NCBI RefSeq assembly: GCF_022760925.1
Contig: NZ_JAKTNT010000003.1
Location: 106,353 to 170,352 of the forward strand
Reading direction: 5' to 3'
Source of the DNA: Thermus hydrothermalis
GTDB lineage: Bacteria; Deinococcota; Deinococci; Deinococcales; Thermaceae
Length of the DNA stretch: 64,000 nt
A model generated the notes under the pieces. That model ran no database searches. It was not told where the DNA came from and worked only from the letters and a program-made list of their open reading frames with translations. The position numbers were made by a program, and so were the translations under genes. Of this stretch, positions 20,234-28,804 are shown piece by piece. The stretch's first letter is position 1. Every line of letters begins with the position of its first letter.

Positions 20234-21280
20234 CTAGGCCAGTTCCACCTGGGAGAGGTCCCCGAGGATCAGGCGGTGGGCCCGGGGAAGCCCGTTGCGG
20301 CTTTGCACCTTGGCCCCTACCCCTAGGATGCTCTCCTGGAGGCGCAGGGCCACGTCTTCCAGGGCGGCGTGGTCCTCGAGGATGGAATACTCCACCTCCG
20401 AGCGCACCACCCTAGCCCCCGGTCCCAAGGAGGTGAAGGGCCCCACGTAGGCCCCCTCCACCACTGCCCCTTCCCCGATGAAGGCGGGGCCGATGACGGT
20501 GCTCCGGACCACCTTGGCCCCCTTCTCCACCACCACCCGGCCCGTGAGCTCGCTCGCCTCCACCTCGCCCTCCACCCTCGGGGAAAGCTCCTCTAGGAGG
20601 AGGCGGTTGGCGTCCAGGAGGTCCTTGGGGCGGCCCGTGTCCTTCCACCAGCCCAAAACCTCCACCCCCACCACCTCCCTGCCCCGGTCAATGAGGCCTT
20701 GGATGGCGTCCGTGATCTCGTACTCCCCCCGGGCGGAGGGCTTGAGGTCCTGGATAACCTCCAAGACCTCGGGGGTGAAGACGTAGACCCCGGCCACGGC
20801 CAGGTCCGAAGGGGGCTCTTGGGGCTTTTCCAAAAGCCTCACGACGCGGTTTCCCCTTAGCACCGCCACCCCGAACTGCCTCGGGTCCTCCACCCGCACC
20901 AGGGCGATGACGGCGCTCACCCCTTCCCGGAAGGCCGCCACGAAGGGGCGGATGCCCTTTTGGAAGAGGTTATCCCCCAGGTAAAGGACGAAGGGGCTGT
21001 CCCCCAGGAAGTCCCGGGCCACGGCCACGGCGTGGGCCAGGCCCTGGGGCTCCTCTTGGAGGACGTAGCGCACCCCGTAGCCCGTGAGGGCCTCGCGGAT
21101 GTCCTTTTCCGTTTCCGGGGAGACCACCACCCCGATCTCCTCTATGCCCGCTTCCCGTAGGTTCTCCACGGCGTAGTGGATGATGGGCCGGCCCGCCACC
21201 CGGATCACGGGTTTCGGGCGGGTGTGGGTGAGGGGGCGGAGCCTCGTGCCCCGCCCGGCGGCCAGGATGAGCCCCTTCAT
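20234..21280 (-). CDS. Glucose-1-phosphate thymidylyltransferase, long form (RmlA-like)
   Basis: Sugar-1-phosphate nucleotidylyltransferase, 348 residues. The N-terminal GT-A domain begins MKGLILAAGRGTRLRPLT, with KPVIRVAGRPIIHY and YLGDNLFQ following. From about residue 245 there is a left-handed beta-helix of hexapeptide repeats (VVVEKGAKVVRSTVIGPAF), which distinguishes the long form from the 290-residue RmlA. The ATG at 21280 is 7 nt from a TATACT box. It forms a tight pair with birA. The product would be dTDP- or UDP-glucose for surface glycans; the true sugar is not certain. Confidence 0.88.
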   Translation of the reverse strand: MKGLILAAGRGTRLRPLTHTRPKPVIRVAGRPIIHYAVENLREAGIEEIGVVVSPETEKDIREALTGYGVRYVLQEEPQGLAHAVAVARDFLGDSPFVLYLGDNLFQKGIRPFVAAFREGVSAVIALVRVEDPRQFGVAVLRGNRVVRLLEKPQEPPSDLAVAGVYVFTPEVLEVIQDLKPSARGEYEITDAIQGLIDRGREVVGVEVLGWWKDTGRPKDLLDANRLLLEELSPRVEGEVEASELTGRVVVEKGAKVVRSTVIGPAFIGEGAVVEGAYVGPFTSLGPGARVVRSEVEYSILEDHAALEDVALRLQESILGVGAKVQSRNGLPRAHRLILGDLSQVELA

Positions 21281-21287
21281 GGGCCGA

Positions 21288-21304
21288 AGTATACCCCGTA
21301 CAAT
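21288..21304. promoter_or_regulatory. Divergent -10 boxes, nucleotidyltransferase gene and methyltransferase gene
   Basis: TATACT on the minus strand (21288-21293) ends 7 nt before the ATG at 21280. TACAAT on the plus strand (21299-21304) ends 10 nt before the ATG at 21315. Both promoters fit into 17 bp. Confidence 0.6.
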
Positions 21305-21314
21305 AAAGGGGGAC

Positions 21315-22106
21315 ATGTCCAGCGCCCTTACCCGGGTGGCCTACGCCTACGACCGCCTTAGGGCCTACCCGCCCGAGGTGGCGGGCCGCATCGCCACCGC
21401 CATCGCCCATGCGGTCTCCGGCCGGGGGGAGGAGCCCGTGCTTCTGGAGCTCGGCGTGGGCACGGGGCGCATCGCCCTGCCCCTCATCGCCCGGGGCTTT
21501 CCCTATATCGCCCTGGACGTGAACCCCGCCATGCTGGAGGTCTTCCGCCAGAAGGCGGCGGGGGTGATGCGCAAGGTGCGCCTCTTGGAGGCGGACGCCC
21601 GGGCCATCCCCCTACCCGAGGAGAGCGTTCACGGGGTCATCGTGGTCCACCTTTGGCACCTCCTCCCCGACTGGCCGAAGGCCTTGGCGGAGGCCCTAAG
21701 GGTGCTGAAGCCGGGGGGAGCGCTTTTGGAGGGCTGGGACCAGGTGGAGGCGGAAGCGGACTATGCCCTCCAGGAGCGCTGGCGGGCCTTGGTGGCAGAG
21801 GAGGGCGTGCGGGTGGAAAGGGGCCTCCACCAGAGGCGCCTCGCTGAGGTGGAGGAGGCCCTGAAGCGCCTGGGCCTTAAGCCCAAGGCCCGGCAGGTGG
21901 TGGCCTGGCGGGAGGAGCGCACGGTGCGGGAGGCCTTGGAGGCCCTGGAGGAGCGGCTTTACTCCTTTACCCAGGCCGTGCCCGAGGCGGTGCACGCCAG
22001 GGTGTTGCCCAAGCTCAAGGCCTGGGCTGAGGCGGAGTTTGGCGGCTTGGACCATGCTTTCCCCGTGGAAAAACGCTTTTTCCTGCGGGTGACCCGCTTG
22101 GGCTAG
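21315..22106 (+). CDS. SAM-dependent class I methyltransferase
   Basis: Rossmann-fold methyltransferase, 263 residues. Motif I is LLELGVGTGRIALPL near residues 43-57, motif II is ALDVNPAMLEVFRQK, acidic Asp occurs in LEADARAIPLP, and motif post-I/IV is VIVVHLWHLLPDW. The C-terminal third is a helical cap (residues about 150-225) that probably covers the substrate. It resembles a T. thermophilus protein of the same length whose structure with SAM is known, but the substrate is unknown. It begins 10 nt after a TACAAT box and is followed 13 nt later by the yjbQ-family gene. Confidence 0.88.
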   Translation: MSSALTRVAYAYDRLRAYPPEVAGRIATAIAHAVSGRGEEPVLLELGVGTGRIALPLIARGFPYIALDVNPAMLEVFRQKAAGVMRKVRLLEADARAIPLPEESVHGVIVVHLWHLLPDWPKALAEALRVLKPGGALLEGWDQVEAEADYALQERWRALVAEEGVRVERGLHQRRLAEVEEALKRLGLKPKARQVVAWREERTVREALEALEERLYSFTQAVPEAVHARVLPKLKAWAEAEFGGLDHAFPVEKRFFLRVTRLG

Positions 22107-22119
22107 GTATCCTGGCCTT

Positions 22120-22500
22120 ATGCGGAAGCTAAGCGTGCGCACGCCCGAAGAGGGGCTGGTGAACATCACGGGGCTCGTGGAGGCGGCCTTGGAGGGGCAC
22201 ACGGGCCTCGTCTACCTCTTTGTGCCCCACACCACCTGCGGCCTCTTGGTCCAGGAAGGGGCCGACCCCGATGTGGCCCACGACCTCCTCGCCCGCTTGG
22301 ACGAGCTTGCCCCCCGCTTCCACCCCAAGGACCGGCATGGGGAGGGCAACACCCACGCCCACCTGAAAAGCCTCCTCACCGGGGTGCACCTCCTCCTGGT
22401 GGCCGAAGGGGGCAGGCTTCGCCTGGGGCGCTGGCAGCAGGTCTTCCTGGCGGAGTTTGACGGGCCGAGGGTGAGGGAGGTCTGGGTGAAGCTCCTCTAG
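22120..22500 (+). CDS. YjbQ / UPF0047 family protein
   Basis: Small beta-rich protein of 126 residues. Conserved family segments are FVPHTTCGLLVQEG near residue 35, GNTHAHLKSLLTG near 75, and LGRWQQVFLAEFDGPR near 100. Members have been reported to have weak thiamine-phosphate synthase activity, but their main role is unclear. The ATG lies 6 nt after a TATCCT box (22108-22113), so it may have its own leaderless mRNA. Its stop codon overlaps the stop of the convergent rel gene in a shared CTAG (22497-22500). Confidence 0.9.
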   Translation: MRKLSVRTPEEGLVNITGLVEAALEGHTGLVYLFVPHTTCGLLVQEGADPDVAHDLLARLDELAPRFHPKDRHGEGNTHAHLKSLLTGVHLLLVAEGGRLRLGRWQQVFLAEFDGPRVREVWVKLL

Positions 22501-24677
22501 ACCCACCGCACCTCCTGGACGCTCTTTACGCTCCGGATGGCCTGGGCCAGGGCTTCCCGCTCCCCGTCCTGCACGGTGAGGCGGAGCCTTATGCGGGCGA
22601 TGGGCCCTAGGATGCGGGTTTCCGAGCCCAAGGCGCTTTTCCCCGCTTCCGCCACCACCTGCATCACGTCCCTCAGGAGGCCCGCCCGGTCCTGGGCCAG
22701 GACCTCGAGGGTGGCCACCTTCCCCCCCACCCCTTCCCAATAGGCCCCGATGACCCGGTCCGCCTCCGGCCCCTGGAGGATCCGCCTTAGGTTGGGGCAG
22801 TCCGCCCGGTGGACCGTAACCCCCCGCCCCCGGGTGATGAAGCCCAAAATGGCGTCCCCCTTCATGGGCTCGCAACAGGAGGCCAGGCGGATGGGGGCCT
22901 GGAGGTCCTGTTCCAAGCGGATGCCCCACTCGTTCTTGGGGGTGGGCTTTGGCTTTTCCGGCTTGAGGAGGGCCTGGGGGTAGAGCTTCTCCGCCACCTG
23001 CTTGGGGGTGAGGCGGTTTAGGGCCAGGGCCAGGTAGAGCTCCTCCGGGGAAGGGGGGAGGCCCAGGCGTTTGGCCGCTTCCTCCAGCTGGCTATCGGTG
23101 GGCTTGGGGAGGCCTTTGCGCTTCAGGTAGCGCTCCAGGAGGCCCTGGCCCCTTTCCAGGGTTTCCTGGCGCTCCTGGGTGCGGAAGTACTGCCGGATCT
23201 TGCTTTTGGCGCTCCGGGTCTTGGCGAACTCCAGCCAGCCCTTGGAGGGGTGGGCGTTTTTGGCGGTGAGGATCTCCACGATCTCCCCGTTCTGGAGCTC
23301 GTAGGAGAGGGGAACGATGCGCCCGTTGACCTTGGCCCCCACCATGTGGTGCCCCACCTCGGTGTGGATGTGGTAGGCGAAGTCCACCGGGGTGGCGCCC
23401 TTGGGCAGGTTGATGATCCGCCCCTTGGGGGTGAAGACGAAGACCCGGCCCCCCAGGAGGTCGCGGGTTACCGCCTCCACGAACTCCCGGGAGCTGCTGA
23501 ACTCCTGTTGCCACTCCTGGATGCTCTTAAGCCAGGAAACCCGGCGCTTGATCTCCTCGGGGTCGGTGAGGCCCTCCTTATAGAGCCAGTGGGCGGCGAT
23601 CCCGTACTCGGCGATGCGGTGCATCTCCCGGGTGCGGATCTGCACCTCCAGAGGAAGGCCCTCTAGGGCGATGACCGTGGTGTGGAGGCTTTGGTAGCCG
23701 TTGGGCTTGGGCACGGCGATGTAGTCCTTGACCCGGCCCGGGATGGGCTGCCAGAGGGCGTGGACCAGACCCAGGACGTGGTAGCAGACCTGCTTCTCCC
23801 TTAGGGCCCGGCCCTCCTCCGTGGGGCTCGGCCTGGGGTCCAGGATGACCCGCACCGCCAGGAGGTCGTAGATCTGCTCCAGGGCCTTCTTCTCCCGCTC
23901 CATCTTCTTCCAGATGGAGTAGAGGTGCTTGGGCCGGCCCGTGACCTCAAAGCCCTGAAGCTGGGCCTGGAGGAGCTCGTCCTGCCTTAGGGCCTCCTCG
24001 AGGGCGGCCATGGCCTTTTTGACCAGGCGTTCCCGGGCCTCTTGGGTTTCCTGGATGCGGGAAAGGAGGGACTGGTAGGCCTCGGGGTGGAGGTAGCGGA
24101 AGGAGAGGTCCTCCAGCTCCCACTTCAGTTGCCCCATTCCCAGGCGGTGGGCCAGGGGGGCGTAGATCTCCAGGGTTTCCTGGGCGATGCGCTTTTGCTT
24201 TTCGGGGGGCATGAACTCCAGGGTGCGCAGGTTGTGCAGGCGGTCCGCCAGCTTCACGATGATGATGCGCACGTCCTCCGCCATGGCGATGAACATCTGG
24301 CGGAGGTCCTCGGCCCGCTTCTCCTCCCCCTCGAGGTTGGCCAGCTTGTAGAGCTTGCTGACCTTGGTTTCCCCCTCCACGATGCGGCGCACCGCAGGAC
24401 CAAAGCGCCTCTCCAGTTCCTCCGGGGCCACGCCGCAGTCCTCCAGGGTGTCGTGGAGGAGCCCCGCCGCCACGGTGTCGGCGTCCATGCGCAAGGAGGC
24501 TAAGATCTCCGCCACCGCCACGGGGTGGGTGATGTAGGGCTCCCCGCTTTTGCGCACCTGCCCCCGGTGGGCCGCTTCGGCAAAAAGGTATGCCTCCCTC
24601 ACCTTCGCCCGGTCCTCCGGGGGAAGGTATTCTAGGTGGGGTTCCAGTTTTTCCCAAAGGGCCGGGGCGCTGACCAC
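22497..24677 (-). CDS. rel: Bifunctional (p)ppGpp synthetase/hydrolase
   Basis: Long RSH enzyme that makes and degrades (p)ppGpp in the stringent response; 726 residues. The N-terminal HD hydrolase domain is intact (His51, His-Asp at 75-76 in HDTLED). The synthetase domain shows KDYIAVPKPNGYQSLHTT near residues 300-320. TGS (VFVFTPKGRIINLPKGATPVDFA) lies near 385, then the helical and Cys-containing region (LASCCEPMKGD), and a C-terminal ACT domain from about 655. The start is GTG at 24677, 7 nt after TAGACT, so the mRNA should be leaderless. Both active sites look functional. It closely resembles the T. thermophilus Rel used in structural work. Confidence 0.97.
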   Translation of the reverse strand: MVSAPALWEKLEPHLEYLPPEDRAKVREAYLFAEAAHRGQVRKSGEPYITHPVAVAEILASLRMDADTVAAGLLHDTLEDCGVAPEELERRFGPAVRRIVEGETKVSKLYKLANLEGEEKRAEDLRQMFIAMAEDVRIIIVKLADRLHNLRTLEFMPPEKQKRIAQETLEIYAPLAHRLGMGQLKWELEDLSFRYLHPEAYQSLLSRIQETQEARERLVKKAMAALEEALRQDELLQAQLQGFEVTGRPKHLYSIWKKMEREKKALEQIYDLLAVRVILDPRPSPTEEGRALREKQVCYHVLGLVHALWQPIPGRVKDYIAVPKPNGYQSLHTTVIALEGLPLEVQIRTREMHRIAEYGIAAHWLYKEGLTDPEEIKRRVSWLKSIQEWQQEFSSSREFVEAVTRDLLGGRVFVFTPKGRIINLPKGATPVDFAYHIHTEVGHHMVGAKVNGRIVPLSYELQNGEIVEILTAKNAHPSKGWLEFAKTRSAKSKIRQYFRTQERQETLERGQGLLERYLKRKGLPKPTDSQLEEAAKRLGLPPSPEELYLALALNRLTPKQVAEKLYPQALLKPEKPKPTPKNEWGIRLEQDLQAPIRLASCCEPMKGDAILGFITRGRGVTVHRADCPNLRRILQGPEADRVIGAYWEGVGGKVATLEVLAQDRAGLLRDVMQVVAEAGKSALGSETRILGPIARIRLRLTVQDGEREALAQAIRSVKSVQEVRWV

Positions 24678-24684
24678 TATTTTT

Positions 24685-24690
24685 AGTCTA
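24685..24690 (-). promoter_or_regulatory. -10 box of rel
   Basis: TAGACT on the minus strand ends 7 nt (all A/T: AAAAATA) before the GTG start of rel, predicting a leaderless GTG-initiated mRNA. Confidence 0.55.
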
Positions 24691-24697
24691 GCACCCC

Positions 24698-26950
24698 CTA
24701 GGCGGAAAGCTCCAGGAGGAAGGCAGAAAGGCTCGGCCTCTCCAGGATGGCCACCAGGGTCTTTCCAGCTTTAGGAGCGAGGACCAGGGCTTTCTCCCCG
24801 AAGAGCACGGCCACGGGCCCCCGCTTTTGCCCCAGGCTTTGGTCCATGCGGTCCAAGGCTTCCTTAAGGCCCAAAAGGGGTTCCTTGGGCAGGGGCAGGG
24901 GGTCATCCAGGAACCCTAAGGCCTCCACCCCGGGTAGCCGGAGCCGGGCCAGGGGGTCTTCTCCCGGGGCCAGGGCCCCGAGGAGGGCCTCGAGGTCCTC
25001 CCGCCCGATCTCCTTGAGCACCGCCTGGGCCGCCTCCTTCTCCCGCTCCAGTTCCCTTAGGAGGCCCTCCGCCTCGTTCAAGGTCTTTTCCACCTGCAGT
25101 AGCCCTTTGGGCCCCAGAAGGGGAAGCCTTTCCTTGGCGCCTTGCAGGAAGGAAAGGAGGGGCTTTAGGCGGCGCCGGGTTTCGCTTTCAAACCCCTGGA
25201 GTTGGGCCTCCTTTTGGAAGAAGGCGGTGAGGCGGGTCAGAAGCTCCTCCCGCTTGACCTCTAGCTTTCGCCTTAGAGCCTGCAGGGCCCGGGCGATGGG
25301 GGTGGGGTCGGGGAGGGCTTTGCGCTTTTCCTCCTCTATGGCCTTTAGCACCGCCTCGCCGCCGAAGCCGGCGAAGCGCTCCGCCAGCACCTGGAGGCGA
25401 GAAAGCTCGGCTAAGGCCCTTTCCCGGGCCTCCGCCCGGGCTTGGGCCAGGCGGCCTTGCAGGCCGGGAAGGTCAGGGAGCTTGCCCTCGGCGAGAAGCC
25501 GCTCTGCCTCCGCCACCGCCTCCCCGAGCCCCAGGGCCTCGGCCTCGGGTTTGAGGACGAGGAGGGCCCTTTTGGCCTCTTCTAGCTTGGCCTTAAGGGC
25601 TTCGCTTTCCCCTTGGGATTGGAGGAGGGCGGCGTACCGGGTGCGGATTTCCGGCAACGCTTCCGCAAGGCCTTCCTTGGGCAAGGCCTTGAGCTCCTCC
25701 GCCAGGGGGATGAAGGCCTCCCCCTTTTCGGCAAGTTCCCTCAGAAGGGCTTTCCGCTCCTCTTCCAGGCGGGCCTCCTCCTCCGCCTTCCTCTGGGCCT
25801 CCTCCTGGAGGCGCCTTAGGCCCTCCTCCAGGGGGGTGAGGTCGGGGTAGCCCCCTTCCTGGAGGGTTTCCTCCGCCAGGCGCAAGGCGCTTTCCAAGGG
25901 GGCTTTGGCCGCTTCGGGAAGGGGAAGCGCCCGGAGGGCTTCCTCCAGTTGGATGAGCCGGGCGCGTTTCTCCGCCCGGAGGTTTTTCTCCGCCTCCGCC
26001 AGGGCCTCTTCCAGGGCCTTTAGCCTCTCCCCGGCGGGGGTTCCCGCTTCCAAGAGGGCCTGGACCTCGGCGAGCAGGGGGCTCACCGTGGTCCTTTCCA
26101 GGAGGTGGGCGTGGCGGGCGAGGAGGTCTTCTAGCCTGCGCTTTTCCTCTTCCACCTCCAGGGCCTGGATGCGCTGGCTTGCCTCCTCGGACAGGGGCCC
26201 TAGGTCAATGACCAGATCCCCTTCCAGCTCGCTCGCCTCCTCCACGGTGAGGAAGACGTCCGTGGGGTGCTTGGGCGTTTCGGGGGAGCTTTCTTGGGTC
26301 TCAAAGACCATCTCGGGCAAGGTGGGGGCCCGCACGGCGCTGGACTCCAAAAACTTCCGGAGCTCTAAGGCCAGCGCCCTCGCCCGCTCCACCTCCGCTT
26401 GGGCCAAAAGCCCTTCCCGGTGGGCTTGGCGGATGGTATCCAGGAGGCTTTCCAGCCTCCGCACCTTGGGGCCTCCCAGGTGGCGTACCCTTTCTAGGCT
26501 TTCTTCCAGGTGGGCCAGGTCCTTGGCCTGGCGCAGGAGGGCTTCTTCCGCCTTTTCCTCCAAAGCCTCCAAAAGGGCCTTGGCCTCGGCCAGGAGGGCG
26601 GGGTCTTTCCCTTGGCGCAAGCGGTTGGCCAAGGCCCGGAGCCTGGCCACCTCCGGCCAGTCCACGTAGAGGCCGAAGCGCTTTAGGCCCAGGTCCAGGC
26701 CTTCCAGGTCCAAGGGGGCTTCCCGTATCCTTTCTAGGGTATCCTCCACCACCCGCCGGGCTTCCTCGGGCCTCAAGCGGGCCTGGAGCTCGCGGAAGAC
26801 GAGGCCTTTTAGGAGGAACTCCCCGTCCTTGGGGGTGAGCTCTGCCGGGCGCTTGCCCAGGCGCTTGAGGCCTTCGTCCAGCACCACCTCGGCCCTAGGG
26901 CCCAGGTGGGGTTGGAGCGCCTGTAGGATCTCCTTGTAGACCTCCGGCAT
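24698..26950 (-). CDS. Large coiled-coil protein of unknown function
   Basis: Protein of 750 residues that I do not recognise. About residues 1-90 form a mixed helical domain (VYKEILQALQPHLGPRAEVVL). Residues about 100-670 are almost entirely Leu/Glu/Ala/Arg heptad-like coiled coil, interrupted near 210-260 by an acidic segment (VFETQESSPETPKHPTDVF). The last 40 residues are different and hydrophobic (GPVAVLFGEKALVLAPKAG), ending in LLELSA; they resemble the final strands of roadblock/LC7 domains. No signal peptide or membrane helix is seen. It follows mscS by 10 nt with an AAAGGGG site, so the two form an operon pointing to rel. A structural or scaffold role is plausible, nothing more. Confidence 0.75.
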   Translation of the reverse strand: MPEVYKEILQALQPHLGPRAEVVLDEGLKRLGKRPAELTPKDGEFLLKGLVFRELQARLRPEEARRVVEDTLERIREAPLDLEGLDLGLKRFGLYVDWPEVARLRALANRLRQGKDPALLAEAKALLEALEEKAEEALLRQAKDLAHLEESLERVRHLGGPKVRRLESLLDTIRQAHREGLLAQAEVERARALALELRKFLESSAVRAPTLPEMVFETQESSPETPKHPTDVFLTVEEASELEGDLVIDLGPLSEEASQRIQALEVEEEKRRLEDLLARHAHLLERTTVSPLLAEVQALLEAGTPAGERLKALEEALAEAEKNLRAEKRARLIQLEEALRALPLPEAAKAPLESALRLAEETLQEGGYPDLTPLEEGLRRLQEEAQRKAEEEARLEEERKALLRELAEKGEAFIPLAEELKALPKEGLAEALPEIRTRYAALLQSQGESEALKAKLEEAKRALLVLKPEAEALGLGEAVAEAERLLAEGKLPDLPGLQGRLAQARAEARERALAELSRLQVLAERFAGFGGEAVLKAIEEEKRKALPDPTPIARALQALRRKLEVKREELLTRLTAFFQKEAQLQGFESETRRRLKPLLSFLQGAKERLPLLGPKGLLQVEKTLNEAEGLLRELEREKEAAQAVLKEIGREDLEALLGALAPGEDPLARLRLPGVEALGFLDDPLPLPKEPLLGLKEALDRMDQSLGQKRGPVAVLFGEKALVLAPKAGKTLVAILERPSLSAFLLELSA

Positions 26951-26960
26951 CCCCTTTAGC

Positions 26961-28016
26961 CTACACCCTTTCCAGGCGCAAGGGTTCGCCGAAGTAGAGC
27001 TTCTGGTGGGGGAAGGGGATCTCTATGCCCTCCTGGTCCAGGCGCTTCTTGATGCGGCGGCGGAACTCCCGGGCCACGGCCCACTGCTGGGCGGGCTTGG
27101 TGTTGAAGAGGACACGGATGACCACACTGGAGTCTCCCAGGGCCTGCACCCCCAAGACCTCGGGGGGCTCGGTGAAGCGCTCCCGCCACTCGGGGTCTTG
27201 GTGGAAGCGCTCCACCTCGTCCCGGAAGACCTCCAGGACCCGGTCAATGTCCTCCTTGTAGGCCACCCCTACGTCCACCACCGCCCGGCTCCACTCCTGG
27301 GTGAGGACGGTGACCTGGCGCACCTCGGAGTTGGGGAAGAAGTGGACGCGGCCCTCGAGGTCCCTCAAGACGGTGATCCTTAGGGTGAAGCGCTCCACCT
27401 GTCCACCCACGTTGCCGATCTGGACGATATCCCCCACCCCGTACTGGTCCTCCAGGAGGATGAAGAAGCCGTTGATGAAGTCGCGGATCAGGTTTTGCGC
27501 GGCGAAGCTCACCGCAAGCCCCGCCACCCCCGCCCCCGCCAGAAGGGCGGTGACGTTAAGGCCTAGGTTGGAGAGGAAGAAAAGCCCCCCCAGGACCAGG
27601 ATGACCACCTTGAGGGCGGACTCGGCCACGGCCCTCAAGGTCTTGCGGCGCACCGCTTCCCGGGTGAGCTCGTCCCCTTCAGGTTCGGGAAGGTGGCCCA
27701 AGAGGACCGGGGTCAGGCGGTAGGCCAGGTAGGTGAGGGCGAGGACGCTTAGGCCCGCTACCCCCTTGGCCCCAGCCCAGCGCACCAAGCCTTCCCCCCA
27801 GGTGCGGAAGGGTTCGTGGGGAAGGCCCAGGGCGTGGACCAGGTAGGAAAACCCAGCCAGAGCCAAAATCCCCCACCAGAGGAGGCCCAAAAGCCGAAAG
27901 AAGGCGTCGTCCCGCTTCCCGGGTACCGCCTCGGCCAAGGCGGCGAAGAGCCTTCCGCCCAAGCGGCCTAATACCGCCACCACGAGCAGGACTAAGACGA
28001 TCTGCAACAGGCTCAT
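26961..28016 (-). CDS. mscS: Small-conductance mechanosensitive channel (MscS family)
   Basis: Channel protein of 351 residues. Hydrophobic segments lie at about 3-24, 40-63, 85-105 and 130-153, and the pore helix is at about 157-185 with the Ala/Gly pattern GAGVAGLAVSFAAQNLIRDF. The beta domain follows (DQYGVGDIVQIGNVGGQVE, FPNSEVRQVTVLT), then the alpha/beta cage domain to the C terminus. It has one or two extra N-terminal helices compared with E. coli MscS. The ATG at 28016 is 7 nt after TATAGT, which is one arm of a perfect palindrome shared with divergent hemQ. Confidence 0.93.
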   Translation of the reverse strand: MSLLQIVLVLLVVAVLGRLGGRLFAALAEAVPGKRDDAFFRLLGLLWWGILALAGFSYLVHALGLPHEPFRTWGEGLVRWAGAKGVAGLSVLALTYLAYRLTPVLLGHLPEPEGDELTREAVRRKTLRAVAESALKVVILVLGGLFFLSNLGLNVTALLAGAGVAGLAVSFAAQNLIRDFINGFFILLEDQYGVGDIVQIGNVGGQVERFTLRITVLRDLEGRVHFFPNSEVRQVTVLTQEWSRAVVDVGVAYKEDIDRVLEVFRDEVERFHQDPEWRERFTEPPEVLGVQALGDSSVVIRVLFNTKPAQQWAVAREFRRRIKKRLDQEGIEIPFPHQKLYFGEPLRLERV

Positions 28017-28023
28017 GTAAGGG

Positions 28024-28044
28024 ACTATACCCCAGGGGTATAGT
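28024..28044. promoter_or_regulatory. Palindromic divergent promoter, mscS and hemQ
   Basis: ACTATACCCC and GGGGTATAGT flank a single A, a perfect 21-bp palindrome. Each arm holds a TATAGT -10 box, for mscS on the minus strand (28024-28029) and hemQ on the plus strand (28039-28044). Each box ends exactly 7 nt before the respective ATG, so both transcripts should be leaderless. The symmetry also makes the site a natural dimer-binding operator. Confidence 0.7.
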
Positions 28045-28051
28045 GAGAAGC

Positions 28052-28804
28052 ATGGAAGGCCACGTACCCGAGCCCACCTTCACCCTCGAGGGCTGGCACG
28101 TCCTGCACGACTTCCGCCACCTGGACTTTGGGGCCTGGTTGGGCGCCCCCAAGGAGGAGCGGCTTGCCGCCTGGGAGGAGCTAAAGGCCATCCTCGCCGC
28201 CTGGCGGGAAGTGGAGGCCGAGGGGCGGGGTACCTACGGCGTCTACCAGGTGGTGACCTCCAAGGCGGACCTCCTTTTCCTCAACCTAAGGGAGAGCCTG
28301 GACGCCCTTTTGGCCGTGGAGGAGCGCCTGAACAAGAGCCGCTTCGCCCGCTACCTCCGGCCCGCCTACGGCTTTTACTCCGTGGTGGAGCTGGGGAGCC
28401 AGACGGGCCCCCTGGACCCCGAGGCCCCCTACGTCAAGCCCCGCCTCACCCCCCGGGTGCCCAAGGGGGGCTATGTCTGTTTCTACCCCATGAACAAGCG
28501 CCGCCAGGGGCAGGACAACTGGTACATGCTCCCCGCCCAAGAAAGGGCCTCCCTCATGAAGGCCCACGGGGAAACGGGGAGGAAGTACCAGGGGAAGGTG
28601 ATGCAGGTCATAAGCGGGGCTCAGGGCCTGGACGACTGGGAGTGGGGGGTGGACCTCTTTAGCGAGGACCCCATCCAGTTCAAGAAGATCGTTTACGAGA
28701 TGCGCTTTGACGAGGTTTCCGCCCGCTTTGGCGAGTTCGGGCCCTTCTACGTAGGGAAGTACCTCTCGGAGGAGGCCTTGGCCCGCTTCCTGGAGGTGGG
28801 CTAG
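28052..28804 (+). CDS. hemQ: Coproheme decarboxylase (HemQ, chlorite dismutase family)
   Basis: Converts iron-coproporphyrin III to heme b in the coproporphyrin-dependent pathway; 250 residues. It has two tandem ferredoxin-like halves. The proximal heme ligand is His172 (MKAHGETGRKY), and Tyr145 in FYPMNKRRQGQDNW is the reactive tyrosine. There is no distal Arg of true chlorite dismutases in the usual place. The ATG at 28052 is 7 nt after TATAGT. An in-frame GTG at 28043 lies inside the -10 box and is rejected. The next gene starts immediately after its stop (TAGATG). Confidence 0.95.
   Translation: MEGHVPEPTFTLEGWHVLHDFRHLDFGAWLGAPKEERLAAWEELKAILAAWREVEAEGRGTYGVYQVVTSKADLLFLNLRESLDALLAVEERLNKSRFARYLRPAYGFYSVVELGSQTGPLDPEAPYVKPRLTPRVPKGGYVCFYPMNKRRQGQDNWYMLPAQERASLMKAHGETGRKYQGKVMQVISGAQGLDDWEWGVDLFSEDPIQFKKIVYEMRFDEVSARFGEFGPFYVGKYLSEEALARFLEVG

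Noticed and set aside
28043..28051. Earlier GTG start for hemQ
   Set aside because: It lies within and just after the -10 box TATAGT; the mRNA could not contain it.
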